A stretch of DNA of 6,116 bases from an uncultured Candidatus Altimarinota bacterium (GCA_947311665.1 CAMZLA010000076.1:1-6116); one strand, 5' to 3'. Shown: positions 1 to 6,100, numbered from the stretch's first letter. Numbers and translations: made by a program. Notes: generated by a model from the sequence alone, not told the origin.

Positions 1-19
1 TTATTTTTTCTTATTTTCC

Positions 20-283
20 CTATTTTTTTAAGTATCCTCTTATTAATTCTAAAACATTTCCCAATCCAGATTTTATAGACATAACAAATCGAGCTGGTTG
101 CCACAAATAACTCTGAACAAGTTCTACCGTATCCTGAATTTCTGTTGTAAGCCTGTTTACATTTTTTAAAACTCCAGCAAGACGGATGAGAACAGGAATA
201 ATAAATATTGTAAGTCCAATTGCCATGAAAGCAAGAGCTAAATATAAAATATCGAGAGCATTTGCAAGTAAATATTCTATCAT
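20..283 (-). CDS. Small single-span membrane protein of unknown function
   Basis: This 87-residue protein starts at ATG (283-281) and ends at TAG. Residues about 8-36 form one long hydrophobic segment (LYLALAFMAIGLTIFIIPVL lies in it). A more polar, probably helical part follows at about 37-60 (KNVNRLTTEIQDTVELVQSY). The tail at 61-87 is amphipathic, with a basic end. The layout, one N-terminal membrane helix followed by a cytoplasmic helix, recalls DUF948-type small membrane proteins, but I recognise no diagnostic motif and assign no function. It lies 38 bp downstream of murJ on the same strand, so co-transcription is likely. A role beside the flippase at the membrane is only a guess from position. 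No Shine-Dalgarno sequence precedes the start. The uninterrupted hydrophobic-then-helical pattern supports a real gene rather than a chance frame. Confidence 0.75.
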   Translation of the reverse strand: MIEYLLANALDILYLALAFMAIGLTIFIIPVLIRLAGVLKNVNRLTTEIQDTVELVQSYLWQPARFVMSIKSGLGNVLELIRGYLKK

Positions 284-302
284 ATAATTTTTTTGTTAGA
301 GG

Positions 303-308
303 ATTATA
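303..308 (-). promoter_or_regulatory. Isolated TATAAT -10-like hexamer upstream of the small membrane protein gene
   Basis: The minus strand reads TATAAT at 308-303, in the 38-bp gap between the murJ stop and the next start. No recognisable -35 hexamer lies 16-18 bp upstream, where the sequence is the end of murJ. In DNA this AT-rich a perfect hexamer can arise by chance. It could be a weak internal promoter, but the gene is more likely read through from murJ. Confidence 0.2.
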
Positions 309-321
309 ATATATTTCAATC

Positions 322-1893
322 TTACAACATTCTTTTCACTTTACGCAAAGTATCTTTTCTCCAAAAAAGTGCTATAAAAAACAAATAAATTATCACTCCA
401 GACAAAGGAATAATAAATAATTGTGTAAAAACAAAAGAAATATTATTTTCTCCAATAGATAAATATTGAGTAAAATTTTGTAAAACATAAAAAATAACTC
501 CCATCAAACAGCTTCCAATAAAACTTAAAACAGAACCTTTTCGAGCATTTTTTATAAATGGAAAAAGAATAATAGAATTATTCTTTTTAAAAATATCTAA
601 AGAAAATAAAAAATATGAAGCAGAACTGATGCTCATGATAAAACCAGAAAAATAAGAAATAGCAATTGAAGTACTAGAAGAAAAAATTGGGAAATTATAC
701 AGAAAAAAGAGAACAGAAAAAGTTGTACACAATGATATAACAGCAATTTTCAATGGAGTTTTTGTATCTCCCATTGCATTGAACATTCGAGAAAAAAGAC
801 TTGATAATGCTTCAAGTGGAATTGCAAAAGCAATAATATATAAAATATTTTTTATCCATCGCATTTTTTCTCCATCAGCATTTAAATTATAGACAAGTCC
901 TAAAACAATATCTCCAAGAAAAAATATTCCTATAGACATAGGAATAGTCCAAAATAAAATTTTATAGAACGCATTCCAAAAAATAGAGACAATATCATTA
1001 TTATTTTTTTCTGCAAATTTCTGAGAAAGTAATGGGAAAACAGCGGTTGCAATAGCAACTCCAAAAATCATAACTGGAGCACTTTCAATATTTCGAGAAT
1101 ATGAAAAAATGGTATATAACCCCTCTTCTTGAAATGAAGAATATTTACTAAAAACCCAAAACATCAGTGGAAGAGCGGCAACTGTAATCCAGCGAAAAAC
1201 CATAGAAGCAGCCAATTCTTTCAACTCAGGAGATGAAAAGTTATAAGATAAAATGAATCTATTTGTATAATACAAATATTCTATAATTCGAGAAAATAAA
1301 TGAGAAAAAGCACCAACTAAAGCCCCAAAAGCAGCAGCATAAATTCCATATTCATCTGCAAAAAAAATAATTCCAATCGTTATTCCAATATTATAAAACA
1401 AAGGAGCAAGGCTCGTGGAAAGAAAATGATGATGGGCCATGAGAAAACTTCCAAGAAAATTTGAAATTCCAAAAAAAACATTGGAAAGAAAAAATATTCT
1501 CGCAAGATTTATGAGTAACTCTGGATTTTGAATATATCGAGCATTGTCAAGAAATGAAAATATTTCTGGTGCAAAAACTATTCCTAAAAGACTGATACTG
1601 ATGAAAACAGTATTTATTACAGTAAAAAAATTCCCATAAAGAAGGTATCCTTCTTTTTCATTCTCTTCTCTTTTTTGCATGAACAAAGGAACGGCTATTC
1701 CAAGCAATGCCGATGAAATACATATCATCAGTAAAATATCTGGAATGAGAAAAGCAGAAAAATATGTATCGGTTATGGCACTTGCTCCATAGCTTCGTGC
1801 AAAAAATATATCTCGCACCACTCCAAGAATATATGAACCAAAAGTCCCAAGAGAAAGAATGAGAGCTGGAGAAAAAAAAGTTTTTATATTCAT
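322..1893 (-). CDS. murJ: MurJ/MviN-family lipid II flippase (divergent)
   Basis: Members of this family (MOP superfamily) flip lipid-linked peptidoglycan precursor across the cytoplasmic membrane. The protein has 523 residues from ATG 1893-1891, the usual family length, and is hydrophobic throughout, with about 13-14 predicted spans. Family signs, numbered from this ATG, are the N-terminal LGVVRD segment with R27, TDTYFSAF with D42, a conserved Arg at 267 in FSYSRNIESAP followed by FGVAIATAVFPLLS, and LFSRMFNAMGDTKTP (366-380). The frame also opens seven codons upstream at a TTG (1914-1912), but that codon overlaps the -10 box, so the ATG is preferred; it gives the typical MNIKTFFSP start. 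By eye against E. coli MurJ recalled from memory, R18, R52, R53 and E57 are replaced by uncharged residues, so the transported lipid could differ. It heads a probable two-gene minus-strand operon. No Shine-Dalgarno is visible. Confidence 0.9.
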   Translation of the reverse strand: MNIKTFFSPALILSLGTFGSYILGVVRDIFFARSYGASAITDTYFSAFLIPDILLMICISSALLGIAVPLFMQKREENEKEGYLLYGNFFTVINTVFISISLLGIVFAPEIFSFLDNARYIQNPELLINLARIFFLSNVFFGISNFLGSFLMAHHHFLSTSLAPLFYNIGITIGIIFFADEYGIYAAAFGALVGAFSHLFSRIIEYLYYTNRFILSYNFSSPELKELAASMVFRWITVAALPLMFWVFSKYSSFQEEGLYTIFSYSRNIESAPVMIFGVAIATAVFPLLSQKFAEKNNNDIVSIFWNAFYKILFWTIPMSIGIFFLGDIVLGLVYNLNADGEKMRWIKNILYIIAFAIPLEALSSLFSRMFNAMGDTKTPLKIAVISLCTTFSVLFFLYNFPIFSSSTSIAISYFSGFIMSISSASYFLFSLDIFKKNNSIILFPFIKNARKGSVLSFIGSCLMGVIFYVLQNFTQYLSIGENNISFVFTQLFIIPLSGVIIYLFFIALFWRKDTLRKVKRML

Positions 1894-1913
1894 AATTTTT
1901 GTAATATATCTCA

Positions 1914-1941
1914 AGTATACAAAAATTTAGAGAAATAACAA
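1914..1941 (-). promoter_or_regulatory. Probable sigma-70-type promoter for murJ
   Basis: On the minus strand TTGTTA (1941-1936; 4 of 6 to TTGACA) is followed after 16 bp by TATACT (1919-1914; 5 of 6 to TATAAT). Initiation about 7 bp further on, near 1907, would leave a leader of only about 14 nt before the ATG at 1893. The -10 box covers the in-frame TTG at 1914-1912, which argues that this TTG is not the start codon. Confidence 0.5.
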
Positions 1942-1954
1942 AATATGCATATTT
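1941..1954. repeat. Perfect 14-bp palindrome between divergent promoters
   Basis: AAATATGCATATTT reads the same on both strands and abuts the -35 box of the murJ promoter. It also lies just upstream of the plus-strand promoter candidate for metG. The position and symmetry suit an operator for a dimeric regulator, but in an AT-rich genome a 14-bp palindrome made almost entirely of A and T is weak evidence alone. Confidence 0.3.
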
Positions 1955-1980
1955 GCAAAAAAACGAAATTTTGATACACT
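1953..1980 (+). promoter_or_regulatory. Candidate promoter for metG
   Basis: TTGCAA (1953-1958; 4 of 6) is followed after 16 bp by TACACT (1975-1980; 4 of 6), preceded by an extended -10 TG at 1972-1973. It would give a leader of about 60 nt. Alternatives are TTGATA (1971-1976) with a poor -10 at 1994, and TATAAC (2000-2005; 5 of 6) with TTTACA at the short spacing of 14 bp. None is clearly best, so the metG promoter is probably in 1950-2005 but its exact position is uncertain. Confidence 0.3.
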
Positions 1981-1984
1981 TTAC

Positions 1985-2020
1985 ACAATGTATTATTTCT
2001 ATAACGATGGGAAACATTGT
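1985..2020 (+). repeat. Inverted repeat in the metG leader region
   Basis: ACAATGT (1985-1991) and ACATTGT (2014-2020) are exact reverse complements separated by 22 nt. In RNA they could form a 7-bp stem shortly before the metG start. No T-run follows, so it is not an intrinsic terminator. There is no room for, and no sign of, a T-box leader. It may be chance. Confidence 0.25.
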
Positions 2021-2048
2021 AAAAAATCAAACTTCTTATGCTTAAAAA

Positions 2049-4238
2049 ATGACAAACAAAAAACCTTTTTATATCTCAACATCAATTGCCTATGTGAACG
2101 GTGCACCTCATGTCGGATTTGCAATGGAATCTATTCAAGCAGATAGTCTGGCTCGATGGGCGAGATTTGAAGGACGAGAAACTTTTTTTTCTACTGGAAC
2201 AGATGAACACGGAGAAAAAATCCAAAAAACAGCCGAAGCACAAAATACAACTCCACAAAAAATTTGTGATAAAAATGCTGCAGCATTTCAAAAAATGGAT
2301 AGAGTTCTCAATATTTCAAACGATGATTTCATCAGAACTTCTAACAAAACAAAACACTGGCCCAGTGCACAAAAAATTTGGGATACACTTGTTTTAAACG
2401 GAGATATTGTAAAAAAAGAATATACCGCACTCTATTGTTATGGATGTGAAGAATTTAAATTGGAAAAAGATTTAGATGAAAACGGACATTGCCCAAACCA
2501 TTTGCGAGCACCAGAAGAAATTGCTGAAGAAAATTATTTTTTCTTACTTTCAAAATATTCTGCACAAATTGCAAAACTGATAGAAACTGATGAATTGAAA
2601 ATTGTTCCCAGTTTTAGAAAAAATGAAATTTTACGAATGGCACAAGATGGATTTCATGATGTTTCATTTTCTCGTCCTAGTAAAAAACTTCCGTGGGGAG
2701 TTCCTGTTCCAGACGATGAAAGCCAAAATATGTATGTATGGTGTGATGCATTAAGTAATTATATTTCTATATTAAATTATGCAGAAGAGAGCGATATATT
2801 TCAAAAATTTTGGACTGAGGCAGAAGTAACCCATGTTATTGGAAAAGATATTGTTCGATTTCATGCAGGAATTTGGATTGGAATGCTTTTGAGTGCAGGA
2901 ATTAAACTGCCAGACAATATTTTCATTCACGGATTTTTAACCAGTGAAGGACATAAAATGAGTAAATCTCTTGGAAATGTGGTTGATCCGTTTTCTGAAG
3001 TGGAAAAATATGGAGCAGATGCTCTTCGATATTTTTTATTACGAGAAGTCCCTATTGGAAAAGATGCCGATTTTTCTCGAGAACGATTTGAAGAAATTTA
3101 TCAGGCTCATTTGGCAAATGGACTTGGAAATTTAGTTTCACGAATTGTAAATTTATGTAAAAAAAGTGAAATATTTTCTGATGAAAAAAGAAAAACAGAA
3201 CCGTCTCCTACTCTTGATTTTCTTAAAAAAATAGAAAAAAAATTAGCCGATGAAATGGATAAAATGATTTTGCATGAAGCAATTGAAACTGTTTTTTCTG
3301 TTGTTGATTATTGTGATGGAAGAATTAATGAAGAAAAACCATGGGAACTTGCAAAAACTGATGCAGAAAAAAATAAAAAATTTTTAGAAGAAATGTTGCT
3401 GTGTATAGAATGGATAGCAAAACATGTGTCTGTTTTCTTGCCAGAAACAGGGGAAAAAATAAAAAATCTTTTACAAACAGATTTTTCTGAAATTCCAATG
3501 CTTTTCCCTCGATTGGAAAAATTAAATCTTCCAGATGAAAATTCATCGTCTCAGCCAACAAAAAAAAATATTACATTTGAAATAACATCAGATGCAGAAA
3601 AAAATGGGGTATATGCAGAATATGTTTTTCTTGATGATATTGCGGTAAAACGCACACCAAAGGGAATGCAAAAACGGTGTAAAAAAATAGCAAAAGAATG
3701 GCTAGAAAAAGGAGGAAAAGAAAACAATGAATGGAAAAAGAGAATTGAAGAAGCCGATGAAATTAAAAGAAATTTAGGATTTTCTCCTGATAAATATATA
3801 AATGCCAGTCATTCACTTGCAAATCTTGTAGAAAAAAATGGAAAACTTCCAAATTTCACAAACATTGTAGATTTATATAATATTATTTCATTGAAACATG
3901 GAGTGAGTGCAGGTGCTCATGATTGTGAATTTTTAAATGAAAAAGTACGAATTGATATTACAAAAGGAACTGAAAATGGTGAATATTTTACTGCTATGAA
4001 AGGAAAAGAACATTTAGATTCTGAAAAAAAGCAGATAGAAAAAGGAGAATATGCATTTTTCATTTCTGAAAAAGAAATTGGGTGTCGGTTCGATTCTGCA
4101 CAATGTGAAAAATCTAAAATATTAGAAGGAAATAAAAATGTATGCATCTATTTTCAAGCACCAAAAGGAAAAGAGATTTGGGCAAAAGAAGCCATGAATG
4201 AATTTTTAGAGTTATGTGAGGAATATGGATTAGTGTAG
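2049..4238 (+). CDS. metG: Methionyl-tRNA synthetase with a C-terminal B3/B4-like domain
   Basis: This class I synthetase charges tRNA-Met with methionine in the cytoplasm. It has 729 residues. A TAA at 2043-2045 blocks any upstream in-frame start, and the ATG gives the usual N-terminus. Visible parts are the Rossmann fold with FYISTSIAYVNGAPHVGF (HIGH site at 21-24, last His replaced by Phe) and TGTDEHGEKI (49-58), one zinc knuckle (C130, C133, C148, H151) as in the Thermus type, WCDALSNYIS (231-240), KMSKS (303-307), and the helical anticodon-binding region to about 490 (NEEKPWEL 427-434). After a polar linker (about 495-507), residues about 508-729 do not look like the usual OB-fold tRNA-binding domain. 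They resemble stand-alone B3/B4 proteins, with a helical lead-in (LGFSPDKYINASHSLANLV, 576-594), NIVDLYNIISLKHGVSAGAHD (605-625) and an ENGEYF segment (642-647). That assignment is by eye. No Shine-Dalgarno is visible. The two tRNA genes follow on the same strand. Confidence 0.93.
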   Translation: MTNKKPFYISTSIAYVNGAPHVGFAMESIQADSLARWARFEGRETFFSTGTDEHGEKIQKTAEAQNTTPQKICDKNAAAFQKMDRVLNISNDDFIRTSNKTKHWPSAQKIWDTLVLNGDIVKKEYTALYCYGCEEFKLEKDLDENGHCPNHLRAPEEIAEENYFFLLSKYSAQIAKLIETDELKIVPSFRKNEILRMAQDGFHDVSFSRPSKKLPWGVPVPDDESQNMYVWCDALSNYISILNYAEESDIFQKFWTEAEVTHVIGKDIVRFHAGIWIGMLLSAGIKLPDNIFIHGFLTSEGHKMSKSLGNVVDPFSEVEKYGADALRYFLLREVPIGKDADFSRERFEEIYQAHLANGLGNLVSRIVNLCKKSEIFSDEKRKTEPSPTLDFLKKIEKKLADEMDKMILHEAIETVFSVVDYCDGRINEEKPWELAKTDAEKNKKFLEEMLLCIEWIAKHVSVFLPETGEKIKNLLQTDFSEIPMLFPRLEKLNLPDENSSSQPTKKNITFEITSDAEKNGVYAEYVFLDDIAVKRTPKGMQKRCKKIAKEWLEKGGKENNEWKKRIEEADEIKRNLGFSPDKYINASHSLANLVEKNGKLPNFTNIVDLYNIISLKHGVSAGAHDCEFLNEKVRIDITKGTENGEYFTAMKGKEHLDSEKKQIEKGEYAFFISEKEIGCRFDSAQCEKSKILEGNKNVCIYFQAPKGKEIWAKEAMNEFLELCEEYGLV

Positions 4239-4297
4239 AGAAAATTAAATATACAAAATCTCTTGCAAGAAAAAAAAATATTTGAAAGAATATTACG

Positions 4298-4316
4298 GCA
4301 ATAAAACATTTATTGC
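4298..4316 (+). repeat. Perfect 8-bp hairpin between metG and the tRNA genes
   Basis: GCAATAAA (4298-4305) and TTTATTGC (4309-4316) flank a three-base ACA loop. No T-run follows, so it is not a standard intrinsic terminator. It may mark the metG mRNA 3' end or a processing site upstream of the tRNAs. A TATAAA at 4319-4324 could be a -10 for the tRNAs, but its -35 position (cggcaa) is poor, so readthrough from metG is equally possible. Nothing else is recognised in 4239-4338. Confidence 0.35.
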
Positions 4317-4338
4317 ATTATAAAAAAACTGATTGCCT

Positions 4339-4415
4339 GCCTGAGTAGCTCAACTGGATAGAGTACCTGGCTTCGAACCAGTTGGTTGGGGGTTCGAATC
4401 CCTCCTCGGGCACCA
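4339..4415 (+). tRNA. tRNA-Arg, anticodon UCG
   Basis: This is a complete 77-nt cloverleaf with encoded CCA (4413-4415). The acceptor arms GCCTGAG (4339-4345) and CTCGGGC (4405-4411) pair fully, with one U-G pair. The D arm is 4348-4364. The anticodon stem is 4366-4370/4378-4382 with loop CTTCGAA and anticodon TCG at 4373-4375. The variable loop has 5 nt. The T arm is GGGGG-TTCGAAT-CCCTC (4388-4404). The lowest anticodon-stem pair (27-43) is a C-U mismatch (4366/4382). The body resembles bacterial tRNA-Arg(ACG), but U34 lets it read CGA, the CGN codon used heavily in the adjacent metG. It lies 100 bp after metG and 31 bp before tRNA-Tyr, probably in one transcript with the latter. Confidence 0.95.
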
Positions 4416-4446
4416 GTTTTTCATATAAAAATCCTTTCCAATGTAT

Positions 4447-4532
4447 GGGCGGATACCAGAGCGGTCAAATGGGGCAGGCTGTAACCCTGCTGTCTTCGGA
4501 CTACGTGGGTTCGAATCCCTCTCCTCCCACCA
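4447..4532 (+). tRNA. tRNA-Tyr, anticodon GUA
   Basis: This is a complete 86-nt class II tRNA with encoded CCA (4530-4532). The anticodon stem GCAGG/CCTGC (4474-4478/4486-4490) holds loop CTGTAAC with anticodon GTA at 4481-4483. The D arm starts CCAGAGCGGTCAAATGG (4456-4472), typical of tRNA-Tyr. The long variable arm (4491-4504) has a GTC/GAC stem capped by TTCG, forming the very stable cUUCGg tetraloop (4494-4499). The acceptor stem (4447-4453/4522-4528) has G1-C72 but a C4-U69 mismatch (4450/4525). The T stem (4505-4509/4517-4521) has a U50-U64 mismatch (4506/4520). Two internal pyrimidine mismatches are unusual, but the conserved loops and CCA argue for a working gene. Confidence 0.94.
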
Positions 4533-4544
4533 GGATTTTTTATA

Positions 4545-4581
4545 AAAAAAAGAACATATAAAATTTATATGTTCTTTTTTT
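4545..4581. terminator. Bidirectional intrinsic terminator between the tRNAs and gltX
   Basis: This is a symmetric inverted repeat centred at 4563: GAACATATAAA (4552-4562) and TTTATATGTTC (4564-4574). It has seven A on the left (4545-4551) and seven T on the right (4575-4581). On the plus strand it gives a hairpin ending in a T-run, 12 bases after tRNA-Tyr. On the minus strand it does the same about 40 bases after the gltX stop. The stem is AT-rich with only two G-C pairs, so it relies on length. Its place between convergent units supports the call. Confidence 0.75.
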
Positions 4582-4618
4582 GTGAAATTTTTACAAAAAT
4601 ATTTTTTTATAATTTTTT

Positions 4619-6100
4619 TTATTTCACCAATTCTACCCCTCTTTCAATTCTTTTCATACTTCGTTCTTTCCCAAAAATTTCAAGAAGCTCCAATGTTCCA
4701 GGGGAAAACTCTTCTCCAGAAAGAGCAACTCGCAAAGGGAAAAGAATAAAACCATTTTTATATCCCGCTTCTTTAATTTTCTCGATGAAAAGAATTTTTA
4801 AGTTTTCAGCATTCCATTCCAGTTCCGATGGATAATTTTTTATAATATCTAAAGCAAAAGTCAATGATTCTGGAGCTGTTTCTTTGCTTGTTTTCATTTT
4901 TTTATGAAAATAAATATCCGATGAATATTCTAGTGTTTCATCGGTTGTATAAAACAATGAAAGATATTCATGGATTTCTGATAATTTTTTTGTCCTATCT
5001 TTAATTAATGCCAAAGCAGAAAGAAAAAACTCATTATTTTTTTCATATTCCCCTTTCCTTTTTTGTTCTTCATCAGTTCCAAATTGTTGGATATGCTGAA
5101 GATACCGATGAGAAAACTCTTCTATTCCCATTTTTTTTATCCATTCTCCATTTATCCATTTCAATTTTTCAATATCAAAAATTGCTCCTCCTTTATGCAC
5201 ACGGTCTAAAGAAAACTTTTCTATCAATTCTTCCATTGTAAAAATTTCTTGTTCATCGGATGTGTTCCACCCCAAAAGAGCAAGAAAATTCACCAATGCT
5301 TCGGGTAAAAACCCATCAGCTAAATAATCATCGACAGAAACTTTATTTTTCCGTTTTGATAATTTTGATTTATCCTGATTTAAAATGAGAGGAAGATGAG
5401 CAAAAGTAGGAAGAGAAAATTTAAATGCTTCAAAAACTAAAATTTGTTTAGGAGTATTGGAAATATGATCTTCTCCACGAATAACATGCGAAACATTCAT
5501 ATCATTATCATCGATTACAACACAAAAATTGTAGAGCGGTGTTTCTAAATTTTTTGCTATAACAAAATCATCAAGCTCTTTCTGATGAATAGAAACCTCA
5601 CCTCGCACGGCATCGGTAAAAATAATATCGCCTCTATCTCTTGGAATTTTAAACCGAATAACCGATTTTTCTCCTGCATCCAATTTTTCTTGCACGAGTT
5701 TTTCATCGGCATCTCGCCATGTTTCTGGGTATCGAAATGCTCGTTTTTCTTTTTGTGCCTGTTCTCGCAATACATTCAATTCTTCTGGTGTAGAAAAACA
5801 ATAATATGCTTTTTTTTCTGTTAATAATTGTTGGAGATATTTTTTATATATTTCTGTTCGCTCACTCTGATGAATAACGCCTGTTGTTTCATCCCAACTC
5901 ATTCCCAATTTTTGAATACCGTCCAAAATATTTTTTTCATATTTTTCTTCACTTCGAGTTTTATCGGTATCTTCCATTCTCATAATGGCTTTTCCATTAT
6001 TTTTTTGTGCAAAAAGAAAGTTATATAAAACAGTTCTTGCTGTCCCAATATGGAATAATCCAGTAGGAGATGGTGGGTATCGAACAATTATTTCTGACAT
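4619..6100 (-). CDS. gltX: Glutamyl-tRNA synthetase
   Basis: This class I synthetase charges tRNA with glutamate. Whether it is discriminating, or also charges tRNA-Gln for a GatCAB route, cannot be told here. It has 493 residues, within the family's usual 460-500, from ATG 6100-6098 to TAA. Visible motifs in order are YPPSPTGLFHIGTART (8-23, HIGH site), MRMEDTDKTRSEE (40-52), the glutamate/tRNA pocket ETPLYNFCVVIDDNDMNVSH (186-205) then VIRGEDHISNTPKQ (206-219), KLSKR (246-250, KMSKS site), DGFLPEALVNFLALLGW (262-278), and a helical anticodon-binding half to the C-terminus with FPLRVALSGEEFSP near the end. Only C101 remains of the zinc-binding cysteines known in E. coli GluRS, which is common in the family. 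It converges on metG and the tRNAs across a shared terminator. No Shine-Dalgarno is visible in the 16 bases upstream, and its promoter lies outside the window. Confidence 0.97.
   Translation of the reverse strand: MSEIIVRYPPSPTGLFHIGTARTVLYNFLFAQKNNGKAIMRMEDTDKTRSEEKYEKNILDGIQKLGMSWDETTGVIHQSERTEIYKKYLQQLLTEKKAYYCFSTPEELNVLREQAQKEKRAFRYPETWRDADEKLVQEKLDAGEKSVIRFKIPRDRGDIIFTDAVRGEVSIHQKELDDFVIAKNLETPLYNFCVVIDDNDMNVSHVIRGEDHISNTPKQILVFEAFKFSLPTFAHLPLILNQDKSKLSKRKNKVSVDDYLADGFLPEALVNFLALLGWNTSDEQEIFTMEELIEKFSLDRVHKGGAIFDIEKLKWINGEWIKKMGIEEFSHRYLQHIQQFGTDEEQKRKGEYEKNNEFFLSALALIKDRTKKLSEIHEYLSLFYTTDETLEYSSDIYFHKKMKTSKETAPESLTFALDIIKNYPSELEWNAENLKILFIEKIKEAGYKNGFILFPLRVALSGEEFSPGTLELLEIFGKERSMKRIERGVELVK

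Noticed and set aside
1658..2017. Minus-strand 119-codon frame across the murJ start and spacer
   Set aside because: It overlaps the well-supported murJ in another frame. Its translation is rich in Phe, Tyr, Ser and Cys, as expected of an AT-rich shadow frame, and has no recognisable domain.
1915..2048. T-box riboswitch upstream of metG
   Set aside because: Only 134 bp are available, with no T-box consensus and no terminator/antiterminator pair. The sole inverted repeat has no T-run.
2101..2397. Plus-strand 98-codon frame within metG
   Set aside because: It runs in an alternative frame through the catalytic domain of metG, with Lys- and Gln-rich content and no start signal.
4261..4270. TCTTGCAAGA palindrome after metG as a terminator
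   Set aside because: The ten-base palindrome has no loop and is followed by A rather than T on the plus strand, so it cannot act as a metG terminator.
4339..4532. tRNA cluster as an integration site with a mobile element
   Set aside because: No integrase, direct repeat of a tRNA 3' end, or foreign gene is present. The flanks are ordinary housekeeping genes.
4569..4835. Plus-strand 88-codon frame antisense to the gltX 3' end
   Set aside because: It lies opposite the conserved C-terminal part of gltX, starts inside the terminator and its first codons are low-complexity Phe/Tyr. It is a shadow.
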